Of a stretch of 20,517 nucleotides of DNA, positions 12,960 through 20,517 are shown piece after piece. The position numbers were made by a program, and so were the translations under genes. The stretch's first letter is position 1; each line of letters begins with the position of its first letter. The notes beneath the pieces were generated by a model. That model was not told the origin of the DNA. It did not search any database and worked only from the letters and a program-made list of their open reading frames with translations. Source of the stretch: Fibrobacter sp. UBA1765 (GTDB taxonomy: Bacteria; Fibrobacterota; Fibrobacteria; Fibrobacterales; Fibrobacteraceae); contig DCGZ01000087.1 in assembly GCA_002314675.1 (NCBI GenBank), positions 1 to 20,517 of the forward strand, written 5' to 3'.

Positions 12960-13970
12960 ATGACTAAGTATTTATTTGTTCTGACAAGTTCTCCTAAAGA
13001 CTTTTTTTGTGAACAGACCTTGGTAGCTATTGCTTCTTTGCGAGTCCACAATCCGGGCGCCTTCGTAACGCTTTTGACCGATGACAAGACTGCTGCGACT
13101 CTTGTGGGCCCCCGTGCTGCATTGAAGGAGGCTGTTAATGAACTTAAGGTACTTACTCTTGATGAAAAGTTCACGCCGATGCTTCGTTCCCGTTATTTGA
13201 AGACGGTAATGCGAAATGTAATCGACGGCGACTTTTTGTATATGGATTCCGATATTGCCATTGTGGGCGATCTGAGCATTCCTGCCGAATGGACCGGCGA
13301 TATTTACGCGGTACTTGATTTCCATACGAATCTTCACAAGGCCATTAACCGCAAAAAGATTTTGAATAACGCAAAGATGCTTGGCTTTTCTCCAATCTTG
13401 AATGACGAAATCTTTAATGGTGGCGTGATGTATGCAAAGGATTCTCCGACTGCCAGGGAATTCTTTAAGACTTGGCATGAATTGTGGCTTTATTGCGTTT
13501 CTAAAAACTTCCCGTATGACATGGCTAGCCTTGCCGAAGCAAACTTCAAGTTCAATTACATTACCCAGAAGGCTTCCGGCGAATGGAACTGCCAGATGGC
13601 ATACGCTAAGAAATTCATTCCAAACGGCAAGGTTTTCCATTTCTTTGGCTCGCGCATTATCGACACTTGTGGCCGCAAGGTTCCTGAAGGCATGAACCTG
13701 TTTTTGCCTAAGATTTTGCGCAAGAACTTCTATACGGACCTCAAGAATATTCCTGTAAGGGTGAATGCAGACAAGAGCATTACTATTAACGAATACTACG
13801 ATGATGTAATTGCACATGCCAAGGAAGCGTTCCTTTACCAGACAAAGCATGCCGGCAAGCTTGGTGCTGACATTATCCGCTCTTATGCCTTTGCAAAATC
13901 ACTGGGCTTTGTTTATAAGAGAATGCCTTTTGTTTTGCCGCTTCTTTCCTTGATCGGTAAAATTCTATGA
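12960..13970 (+). CDS. GT-A fold glycosyltransferase (GT8-like)
   Basis: A 336-residue cytoplasmic or peripheral glycosyltransferase. The N-terminus LFVLTSSPKDFFCEQTLVAI is a nucleotide-sugar-binding strand and helix. R78-Y79 precede the metal motif YMDSDIAI (DXD at 96-98). NDEIFNGGVMYAK (148-160) is typical of GT8-like enzymes, followed by DMASLAEAN. A hydrophobic C-terminal helix (about 312-336) may dock on the membrane. The start is set at ATG 12960 behind the TATATTTG box; a longer GTG-initiated frame would begin inside the terminator hairpin. The stop overlaps the next glycosyltransferase by 4 nt. Donor and acceptor sugars cannot be read from the sequence. Confidence 0.82.
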   Translation: MTKYLFVLTSSPKDFFCEQTLVAIASLRVHNPGAFVTLLTDDKTAATLVGPRAALKEAVNELKVLTLDEKFTPMLRSRYLKTVMRNVIDGDFLYMDSDIAIVGDLSIPAEWTGDIYAVLDFHTNLHKAINRKKILNNAKMLGFSPILNDEIFNGGVMYAKDSPTAREFFKTWHELWLYCVSKNFPYDMASLAEANFKFNYITQKASGEWNCQMAYAKKFIPNGKVFHFFGSRIIDTCGRKVPEGMNLFLPKILRKNFYTDLKNIPVRVNADKSITINEYYDDVIAHAKEAFLYQTKHAGKLGADIIRSYAFAKSLGFVYKRMPFVLPLLSLIGKIL

Positions 13971-15133
13971 GTTTGCTTTTTAATCTTGTTGCCGTCCAGC
14001 CGATTCATAGCGCAAAGTTCCATGGAGGAGGCTCCTATGGTGAAGTAATATTCTGGGCTATGGTGAATCGCTCGGCAAAGTTCTCTTGCGTTTATGATAG
14101 CGGCAAGTACCTTGCTCCAGATATTATTGAGGCTTGTAAAAATAATTCTATACCGCTTTACGATATTGCGACAAAGACTCCGCAGCAAATTATTGATGAA
14201 AATGGCATAGACGCTTTTTATACGCCCTTGTATTCGCTAGAAAAGAAATGGCAAATCAATGTAGGACGCTTTGTTTTTACATGGCATGGGGTTCGCGCAC
14301 TAGAAATGCAGTATAGCGGCCTTGGCATTAAATTCGCAAAGAAACTTGCCCAAAAGGCAGAAGCACTGGTGCGTTACCGTGAATGCTGGAAAAAGTATTT
14401 CTATAAGCCAAAGTATCAAGATCTTGCAAAAAGAATTGCGAACGGTTCCGTCGAAACGATTACTGTAAGCGAGCACAGCCGGGCAAGCATCAAGAGCTTT
14501 TTCCCGGAACTTTTGGATAAGGAAATTCCTGTTTTTTATAGCCCGATGATAGAGCACGAGGCCAAGGGAAGTTTGCCAAGTGGGGTTTCTGCTTGCAAGT
14601 ATTTCTTGTTGACAAGTGGTGCCCGCTGGGAAAAGAACAACTTGCGCGCCGTGATCGCCTTTGATGAACTGGTTTCAATGTTTAAGGAACAGGGCAAGGC
14701 TTTTGACTTTAAGCTTGTAATTACAGGAGCAACAAATCCTAAAGTTTATTTGAATAGTATCAGGAATAAGGAATCGTTCGTTCTTTTGAACTATGTCGAG
14801 ACCGAAGAATTGGAAATGTTGCACAAGAATGCCTATGCGTTTGTGTTCCCTAGCTTAAATGAAGGTTTTGGGTACCCTCCAATGCAATCGATGCGTTATG
14901 GAGTACCTGTCGCTGCTAGCGGTTCCACGTCAATTCCTGAGGTTTGCTCGAATGCGGCGCTTTACTTTGACCCGTATTCTGTAAGCGAAATCAAGAATAG
15001 AATGATACAACTGCTAGATAAGGAAATTTACAAGCTGTATGCGGCTAGGTCTATTGAACGCTATGCTGCGGTAAGTAACAGGCAGCGTGAAGATCTAGAC
15101 AAGGCTGTAGATTTTATTCTTGGCATAAAATAG
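13967..15133 (+). CDS. Glycosyltransferase family 4 (GT-B)
   Basis: A 388-residue retaining glycosyltransferase of the GT4 type. An N-terminal glycine-rich acceptor loop (FHGGGSYGEVIF, 19-29) is followed by a C-terminal Rossmann domain with SGARWEKNNLRAVIAF (217-232). The donor site is FPSLNEGFGYPPMQSM (294-309), with IPEV at 323-326. In the usual E-x7-E motif the first glutamate is E299, but the second is replaced by Q307, a departure that may affect donor contact. The ATG overlaps the GT-A stop by 4 nt, so both are probably co-translated and act on the same glycan. The LTA-synthase-like gene begins 9 nt later. Confidence 0.9.
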   Translation: MSLLFNLVAVQPIHSAKFHGGGSYGEVIFWAMVNRSAKFSCVYDSGKYLAPDIIEACKNNSIPLYDIATKTPQQIIDENGIDAFYTPLYSLEKKWQINVGRFVFTWHGVRALEMQYSGLGIKFAKKLAQKAEALVRYRECWKKYFYKPKYQDLAKRIANGSVETITVSEHSRASIKSFFPELLDKEIPVFYSPMIEHEAKGSLPSGVSACKYFLLTSGARWEKNNLRAVIAFDELVSMFKEQGKAFDFKLVITGATNPKVYLNSIRNKESFVLLNYVETEELEMLHKNAYAFVFPSLNEGFGYPPMQSMRYGVPVAASGSTSIPEVCSNAALYFDPYSVSEIKNRMIQLLDKEIYKLYAARSIERYAAVSNRQREDLDKAVDFILGIK

Positions 15134-15142
15134 GTTTTGTTC

Positions 15143-17122
15143 ATGAAGTTTTTGAATCGTTTAAAGAATCCGTTTGTTCATGTAACGCTTGCGGCTCTTG
15201 TGATTCAGTGCATTATGTTTGTACTGTTTTACAACCTGCCAGATCCTCTTGGACTTTCGCTTTCTGAAATGTTCGCTGGTAAAACTCTTTGGCAGGCGTT
15301 TATGGCTTTTGGAGCCTTGCTTGTCATGTCTTCTATTTTTGCATTTCTAAAAAAGCCCCGCGCGCTTGTACTATTTTATGCATTCTATTTTGTAATTGCC
15401 ATTGCTGACTACGAAGTCTTTAGGTTTTCTCATCAACGCCTTTCGTATTCCTTTTTAAGAACATACTTCCATATTTCAAATATTACCGATAGCACCACAG
15501 TTTCTACGCTTGGAGGCGATTTTGCAGGAACCGTTCTTTGGCTATCGCTTTTGGCATTGTGTGTGGTTAGTGCCATTGCCTATGTGATTGTCTTTACGAT
15601 TCGCAAGTGGAAGTTCCGGATTACGAATGCTAAAAAGCTTCCCGTTACATTCTTGACTTCGGGGCTTGTCCTTTCTGTGATTCCATTGGTCTTGTTCCTT
15701 GTCGGTGCCCGAGGCGTTACGACAGTTCCTGTTGTGAATGCCGAAATCGATTGGCGCTTTACCTTGGGTAAGCACACTCTGACTGCCCCGATTCTGCATA
15801 TAGCTGCCGTAGAAACTTTTGAATTTGTCCGTGACAATTACGCTATCACAGACGAGCTGATGCAAGATCTTGATTCGTTCCTGCCAGCAAGCACGTCTTT
15901 GCAAAGGGTTAATAAAGAAGAATACCCGACATTTAGATCTGCAGCGGTGCATGAATACAAGGCGCAAAAGCCTTATAACATAGTATTCATTTTTGGCGAA
16001 TCCTTTAAGGGCAGAATATTTAACCAAATGTTGGAAGGTGATTCTGCGCTTGCACCAAATGTCTGGAAGCTTGCAAATGGCGGCTTCTATAAAAAGACCA
16101 TTGATTCCAGTGGGGTAGAGTCTTTTGTCGGTGGAACGCTTTGGTTTAGGAATGCCTATAGCGGCGGGTATCCAACAGTCCGTGGTACAACGGCAACGTA
16201 TCTCGGTTTCCCGTCGCATCCGAATCGTGATGTTCCGAGCTTTTACGCATCGAACCATTTTAAGGGCTTTCCGGAATATTTGACAGACTACAAGAGAGGC
16301 TATGTTACAATTTCAAATCCGGTCTTTGACCATACATTGCCTTTTGTGGAAAAGTTCTATGGCGATAACTGGAAATTGCCTTCGAATATTGTAAAGGAAG
16401 ATTCCGATGATAGCCTGGGTGTAGACCTGGCCCTAGAAACTCTAGCCGATATGCCTAGCGATAGCCCATGGTTCCTTGCCTTCAATACGATTTCTACGCA
16501 CATTCCGTTCTTTGGTTACCCGACAGATTATGCTCCAAAGCCAGAAGATGCCATGGTGCGTTACCGTACTGCAGTCCGTTATACCGATGACCAGCTTGGC
16601 CGATTCTTTGAAGCGCTTTCCAAGCGAGAAGACTTTGAAAATACCGTTGTCGTTTTGCTTGGTGACCATGACACTCCTGTGGATTCTGTTGACTATGCTG
16701 TTCCGCAGCCGCTTGGCGTTGCTACCACGCAAATATTTATGGGAATTTTTACGGCTGATACGAACTTGATTCATGGTTTCAATGTCCGTGAAGATGCCGC
16801 TTCTCAGTTGGATGTTGGTCCTACCATTTTTGACTTGGCGCAAGTTAGGGCAGAAAACCATTTTTGGGGTTATGACCTGTTGACTGAAACTCGTCCGGCG
16901 GAACAGCCCGCTGTGTTCTTCTCTCAGAATGCATATTACCTTGGCTTTAGGGATTCCGTGTTGACCGGTGGCCTAGAATCTGATGAAATCTATAAGGGTA
17001 AGAATGGAACGTTTACTTTGGTAGATGATGAACTTTCGACTTTGTGGAAAAACAAGGCTGTCGGTGCTAGCAAGGTTTTGAGATCAATGCTTCGAAACGA
17101 CAACATGATGCCGCATAATTAA
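15143..17122 (+). CDS. LTA synthase/MdoB-like membrane phosphotransferase (sulfatase fold)
   Basis: A 659-residue inner-membrane enzyme. About five hydrophobic segments fill residues 10-190 and an alkaline-phosphatase-superfamily domain follows in the periplasm. The active-site parts are present: GES with E286, a likely nucleophile T345 in SGGYPTVRG, H453 in STHIPF, and D508-H509 in LLGDHDTP. Relatives move phosphoglycerol from phosphatidylglycerol onto teichoic acids or periplasmic glucans, and others move phosphoethanolamine onto lipids. It ends the glycosyltransferase operon and could add phosphoglycerol or a similar group to the flipped glycolipid (inference). The ATG at 15143 is preferred to an in-frame TTG at 15137. 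Lipoteichoic acid itself is not expected in this Gram-negative type. Confidence 0.85.
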   Translation: MKFLNRLKNPFVHVTLAALVIQCIMFVLFYNLPDPLGLSLSEMFAGKTLWQAFMAFGALLVMSSIFAFLKKPRALVLFYAFYFVIAIADYEVFRFSHQRLSYSFLRTYFHISNITDSTTVSTLGGDFAGTVLWLSLLALCVVSAIAYVIVFTIRKWKFRITNAKKLPVTFLTSGLVLSVIPLVLFLVGARGVTTVPVVNAEIDWRFTLGKHTLTAPILHIAAVETFEFVRDNYAITDELMQDLDSFLPASTSLQRVNKEEYPTFRSAAVHEYKAQKPYNIVFIFGESFKGRIFNQMLEGDSALAPNVWKLANGGFYKKTIDSSGVESFVGGTLWFRNAYSGGYPTVRGTTATYLGFPSHPNRDVPSFYASNHFKGFPEYLTDYKRGYVTISNPVFDHTLPFVEKFYGDNWKLPSNIVKEDSDDSLGVDLALETLADMPSDSPWFLAFNTISTHIPFFGYPTDYAPKPEDAMVRYRTAVRYTDDQLGRFFEALSKREDFENTVVVLLGDHDTPVDSVDYAVPQPLGVATTQIFMGIFTADTNLIHGFNVREDAASQLDVGPTIFDLAQVRAENHFWGYDLLTETRPAEQPAVFFSQNAYYLGFRDSVLTGGLESDEIYKGKNGTFTLVDDELSTLWKNKAVGASKVLRSMLRNDNMMPHN

Positions 17123-17168
17123 GGAATATTCTGGTATCTTGTTTCTAGTTTCTTGTCTCTGTATTAGG

Positions 17169-17176
17169 TATATTTA
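17169..17176 (+). promoter_or_regulatory. Candidate promoter box TATATTTA of the MMPL gene
   Basis: TATATTTA sits 4 nt before the ATG at 17181, the same sequence and spacing as at the YtfJ-family gene. There is no Shine-Dalgarno sequence in between and no terminator in the 58-bp gap, so read-through from the upstream gene is also possible. Confidence 0.45.
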
Positions 17177-17180
17177 AATT

Positions 17181-19760
17181 ATGAATTCAAAAAAGACTTT
17201 TCAGGAACGTTTTTCGGAATGGTACATTCCGCTTGTACATAAACACAAATTCAAGGCGCTCGGCTTTTATATTTTGCTTGCGCTTCTTTGCGCCTTCCCG
17301 ATTCTTGTATACCCGGGTTTAAAGCTTGATGTGGACTTGTCCCACTTGCTCCCTGGCAATACTCCAAGCGTGAAGGCTCTTGAAGAATCCTTTGAACGCT
17401 TTGGCAGTACTGACAAGTTCATGATTGCTATCCAGAGTGAAGACGTGGAACTTGTTGCAGCCTTGCAAGATTCTATCAGTGACTACATTCACAAGAACTG
17501 GCAGGGTGAATTTGTTTCTACGCAGGTGGATAACGACAGCAAGTTTTTCAAGGATAATGCACTGCTCTATTTGCCGATCAAGCACCTGGAACGCATTCGC
17601 GATAACCTTGAAGATGTACAGCTAGAAATCGGTCGTAAAAACGGACCGCTTGTTGTTGACTTGATGGAAGATGCCGCGCCTCGCGAAAAGAAGGAGCGAG
17701 TATGGTTCGATGCAAGCTTGCCGCAAGAGCTTGGACTCCCTGACGAGGCTGTTGGTGCCTTTGATACCTTCTTTAAAAAGAAGCAGGATTCTGTTCAGCA
17801 GGAAACTGCAAAAACCTGGAATCCAAAGGCATTCTTGCCAGCTCACTTGAAAACTCGCCTGATTGGTTCTCCAGAACCTGATAGTGGCGAAACATTAAAG
17901 TTCAATGGAGTTGTCAATGCAAAGCTTATCAAGCCGTCTACGGACTATGAATTCGTAACACGAATCCTTGCACGTACAGATACGCTCCTTAAATATTTCA
18001 GTTCCAAGACTTACCCTGTGCCGACACGCTTTACTGTAGAAGGTACATACGAAGGCCTTAAGGAAGTGGATGATGTTGCAAACGATAGCGTGTTCTCCTT
18101 TGGCATTAGCCTTGTATTGATTTTCCTTTTAACAAGCGTATTCTTCCGTAGTTTGAAGGGCCCTGTGCTTGTAACGGCTTCTGTGCTTTACGCTTGCATT
18201 CCGACACTTGCTTGTACAGCTCTTTTCTATGGCAAGTTCAATCCGTTTACAGTCTTTGTTGCGTCCATTATCCTGGGCATTGGTATTGACTATTCCATTC
18301 ATATTCTTGGAACGGCCCAAAAGCTGATGCACGAACATGATAGCATTGAAAAGGTTTTGGAATCAGCACAAAAGAAAATGCTCAAGCCGTTTATCCTTGC
18401 TAGCTTTACAACGATTGCTGCGTTCCTTACTTTGCTTGCTGCAAGTTTCCGTGGCTTCTATGAATTCGGTGTTGTTGCTAGCTGTGGCGTGCTTTTCAGT
18501 ATGCTTACATCCATTTTGGTATTGCCGGTATTCGTTCTTTGCATGGGCGGCATTCCTGCAGCTCCAAAGTTCAGCTTTTTCCCGGCTGCATGGAACGGTG
18601 CCAAGATTCTTAAGTTCTTTAAGTGTGCTGCCCTTGTTGGTTTTGCTCTTGGTGCTGTTTCTTTGTGGTATGCCCAGGATGTTGACTTTGAACATAACCT
18701 GCGTAACTTGCGCCGCGTTTCTACCGAAAAGAAGTCTTCTGACAATAAGATTTCTACAAAGGTAACTCGTGATGCCTACAAGGCACAGACTTCTACGCCT
18801 GCTGCTGTTATGGGCTCAAAGCCAGAACAGCTTGATAGGTTGTACGATACCTTGATGGTTCGCTTGCATGTAGAACACGATTCGACTCTTGGCAGTTTCC
18901 TTACCTTGAAGAGCTTTGTTCCGCCGATTGATTCTCAAAAGAATCGCCTGGAAGTTATCGAAGAAATCAGAGACCTTGTAGAGGCTCGCGTATTTGACCG
19001 TGCAGAAGGCGAAGATTCTGCAAATATTGTGGCACTTCGTAAACTGGCAGAAGTTGAAAATACATTTACTGCAGAAGATATTCCTGAATGGACTCTGGAT
19101 TTGCTCCGAGAAAAGGATGGCTCCTATGGCAAGATCGGCTTTATTTATGGTGACTTCCCGGGTTGGGATGCTCATGCCTTGCATGATTTCCAGGATCGCT
19201 ATGGTCATTGGAATTTTGATGGTGAAGATTTACGCACGTTCTCTTCGCAGTTTATTCTTAGCGATGTGATTGAATCCGTGAAGACCGATAGCTTTAAGCT
19301 TGCTCTTGCTATTATTCTTGTGATTTTTGCAACTATGGCAATTTCGTTTAGAAAGCCGATTCTCTTTATTTCTGGCTGTGTATCGTTTGGCATGGGAGTC
19401 TTGCTTACCCTTGGCCTCTTGGGAGCTCTCACACACTTCCTTGAATTTGGCAAGATTAGTATTTACAACGTGATAGTGATCCCGATGGCTCTAGGCATCG
19501 GAATTGATGCGACGATCCATTTCATTACTTCTTGGACATCTAGTAAGACCATGACTCTTCGTGAACTTATAGATGGCACTGGTAGAAATGTGATGGCTAG
19601 TTCACTTACAACGATTGCTGGCTTTGTAGGGTTCCTGTTTACAACTCATCGAGGTCTTAAAGGCATTGGCGACCTCGCTTGCATAAGCATTGCCATGTTC
19701 CTTGTGACTAGCGTGATATTCTCCATGTTCCTTTGCGGTGCATGGCTCAAAAAGAAATAA
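17181..19760 (+). CDS. MMPL/RND-superfamily transporter
   Basis: An 859-residue inner-membrane transporter driven by proton flow. The layout is the duplicated RND form: TM1 at about 28-44; a large periplasmic loop starting with LLPGNTPSVKALEESFERFG (56-75); a membrane block at 303-455 with GIGIDYSIH (366-374); TM7 at about 482-497; a second loop; and a second block at 703-855 with GIGIDATIH (772-780). The aspartates D370 and D776 are the conserved membrane acidic residues. Relatives such as MmpL and HpnN carry lipids or glycolipids across the periplasm, so it may export the product of the neighbouring glycan genes (inference). It has its own promoter box and a strong shared terminator. Confidence 0.87.
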   Translation: MNSKKTFQERFSEWYIPLVHKHKFKALGFYILLALLCAFPILVYPGLKLDVDLSHLLPGNTPSVKALEESFERFGSTDKFMIAIQSEDVELVAALQDSISDYIHKNWQGEFVSTQVDNDSKFFKDNALLYLPIKHLERIRDNLEDVQLEIGRKNGPLVVDLMEDAAPREKKERVWFDASLPQELGLPDEAVGAFDTFFKKKQDSVQQETAKTWNPKAFLPAHLKTRLIGSPEPDSGETLKFNGVVNAKLIKPSTDYEFVTRILARTDTLLKYFSSKTYPVPTRFTVEGTYEGLKEVDDVANDSVFSFGISLVLIFLLTSVFFRSLKGPVLVTASVLYACIPTLACTALFYGKFNPFTVFVASIILGIGIDYSIHILGTAQKLMHEHDSIEKVLESAQKKMLKPFILASFTTIAAFLTLLAASFRGFYEFGVVASCGVLFSMLTSILVLPVFVLCMGGIPAAPKFSFFPAAWNGAKILKFFKCAALVGFALGAVSLWYAQDVDFEHNLRNLRRVSTEKKSSDNKISTKVTRDAYKAQTSTPAAVMGSKPEQLDRLYDTLMVRLHVEHDSTLGSFLTLKSFVPPIDSQKNRLEVIEEIRDLVEARVFDRAEGEDSANIVALRKLAEVENTFTAEDIPEWTLDLLREKDGSYGKIGFIYGDFPGWDAHALHDFQDRYGHWNFDGEDLRTFSSQFILSDVIESVKTDSFKLALAIILVIFATMAISFRKPILFISGCVSFGMGVLLTLGLLGALTHFLEFGKISIYNVIVIPMALGIGIDATIHFITSWTSSKTMTLRELIDGTGRNVMASSLTTIAGFVGFLFTTHRGLKGIGDLACISIAMFLVTSVIFSMFLCGAWLKKK

Positions 19761-19766
19761 AGGTTA

Positions 19767-19798
19767 AAAAAGGTTCTCGCTTATGCGAGAACCTTTTT
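19767..19798. terminator. Bidirectional terminator between the MMPL gene and the HAD hydrolase gene
   Basis: Arms AAAAAGGTTCTCGC (19767-19780) and GCGAGAACCTTTTT (19785-19798) are perfectly complementary over 14 bp around TTAT. The stem ends in A/T tracts on both strands, and it lies 6 nt after the MMPL stop and 2 nt beyond the HAD stop. Confidence 0.93.
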
Positions 19799-19800
19799 GC

Positions 19801-20463
19801 TTAATGCTTTTTAATTTCTTCTAGGATTGGCATTAATGGAGTTCCGTTTTTGTAAAGGAATCCGTGTAAGCCGGCATTTTGTGCACCTTCCTGGTCGTGC
19901 TTAGGGTCATCTCCTACGAATAAAATTTCTGATGGAGCGACACCTGCTTTTTGTGCAGCTATTTCAAAAATTTTTGGGTCGGGCTTTCGAACATGTTCTT
20001 CACTTGAAAGCACTACGGTTTGTATTACCTTGTTTAGCCCGGTGCTTTTTAGAACTCGCCTGACATGGGGTGCGTGGTCAAAGTTACTGATAATGCCTGT
20101 ATGTATTTTTTGAGCTTGCAAAGCTTTTAAAAGCTTGATTGCTTCTGGGTGTAGCTTGATTTCTCTTTGCCAGGAATCCATTGAAGATCCTGAGAACTTG
20201 TGTAGCCAAGCGTCAGAGACTTCTATGTCAAATGTCCTGAATAGTATTCGCAAGCGTTCCTCGTAGGGGCTGAAACCATTTAAGCCTTGAACGGGTATGT
20301 CAAAGAACGCCTTGCATTTTTTAGACATTTCCTTAAGCGTTGTTTTTCGCCCGAGCGCCGTAGCCGCACTTGCAAGCGTGCCGTGCCAAGCCCGAAACGC
20401 CTTGCCCATGTTTCCATACACGAGCAAGGTTCCATACAGGTCAAAGAATACGGCACGAATCAT
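19801..20463 (-). CDS. HAD-superfamily hydrolase (subfamily IA)
   Basis: A 220-residue cytoplasmic hydrolase. Motif I is FFDLYGTLL with nucleophile D8; motif II is SNFD (S126); motif III is K160 in KPDP; motif IV is GDDPKHD (D185, D186, D190). A helical cap lies between about residues 16 and 95. The second aspartate of the usual DxD is Y10, as in haloacid-dehalogenase-like DxYGT proteins, and most phosphatases of the family have Asp there. A dehalogenase or an atypical phosphatase are both possible, and the substrate is unknown. The gene converges on the MMPL gene and is not part of the glycan operons. Its upstream region is taken up by a dispersed repeat 20 nt before the ATG. Confidence 0.87.
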   Translation of the reverse strand: MIRAVFFDLYGTLLVYGNMGKAFRAWHGTLASAATALGRKTTLKEMSKKCKAFFDIPVQGLNGFSPYEERLRILFRTFDIEVSDAWLHKFSGSSMDSWQREIKLHPEAIKLLKALQAQKIHTGIISNFDHAPHVRRVLKSTGLNKVIQTVVLSSEEHVRKPDPKIFEIAAQKAGVAPSEILFVGDDPKHDQEGAQNAGLHGFLYKNGTPLMPILEEIKKH

Positions 20464-20482
20464 AGTTTAGTAGATTGGAATT

Positions 20483-20517
20483 GGAGTCAGGTCGCACCTT
20501 CGGTGCTTGAGGCGTGA
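20483..20517 (+). repeat. Dispersed hairpin repeat, copy 3 (runs off the window)
   Basis: GGAGTCA is followed at once by GGTCGCACC-TTC-GGTGC and TTGAGGCGTGA. Compared with the copy at 1269 it lacks exactly one 7-bp unit (GGAATAA) and one T after the hairpin. It lies just 5' of the leftward HAD gene and continues beyond the window edge. Confidence 0.85.

Overview
The window reads as chromosomal DNA of a Gram-negative anaerobe of the Fibrobacter type (Fibrobacteres, FCB superphylum). This is an inference from GTP-dependent PEP carboxykinase, a metalloprotease with a type IX secretion (T9SS)-like tail, a non-spore YtfJ protein, GntR/LacI hybrid regulators, AT-rich promoter boxes resembling the Bacteroidetes TAnnTTTG element, and intergenic heptanucleotide and hairpin repeats. 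No rRNA, tRNA, transposase, integrase or CRISPR array was seen.

Layout. Positions 1-981 are the 3' half of a GTP-PEP carboxykinase gene, closed by a strong terminator. Positions 1061-1560 hold no gene but carry blocks of 7-bp tandem repeats and two copies of a hairpin repeat. A small YtfJ-family gene follows (1572-1901), with a bidirectional terminator before a leftward run of five genes. In transcription order these are an SRPBCC-like protein, a UbiD-family decarboxylase, a secreted HEXXH metalloprotease, and two unrecognised proteins (7156 down to 1987). The first three are packed with a 3-nt gap and a 4-nt overlap, and the last two also overlap by 4 nt.

From 7291 to 19760 every gene points right: a GntR/LacI hybrid regulator with its own terminator, then an envelope-glycan block. 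The block has a Wzx-like flippase, a LicD phosphotransferase, a PLP aminotransferase translationally coupled to a LicC/PntC-like cytidylyltransferase, a terminator pair, a GT-A and a GT-B (GT4) glycosyltransferase overlapping by 4 nt, an LTA-synthase/MdoB-like phosphotransferase, and a large MMPL/RND exporter. Together they look like a pathway that activates a small amino-phospho(no) group with CTP, transfers it to a sugar, builds and flips a glycolipid, and modifies or exports it in the envelope. The coupled aminotransferase-cytidylyltransferase pair raises the possibility that the group is 2-aminoethylphosphonate rather than phosphocholine.

A strong bidirectional terminator separates this block from a leftward HAD hydrolase (20463-19801). 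The region upstream of that gene carries a third copy of the hairpin repeat, which runs off the window edge.

Several first-in-transcript genes have a TAnnTTTR-like box only 4-8 nt before the ATG and no clear Shine-Dalgarno sequence, which suggests leaderless or near-leaderless mRNAs. Some internal genes instead rely on start-stop overlaps, and one has a textbook AAGGAGG.
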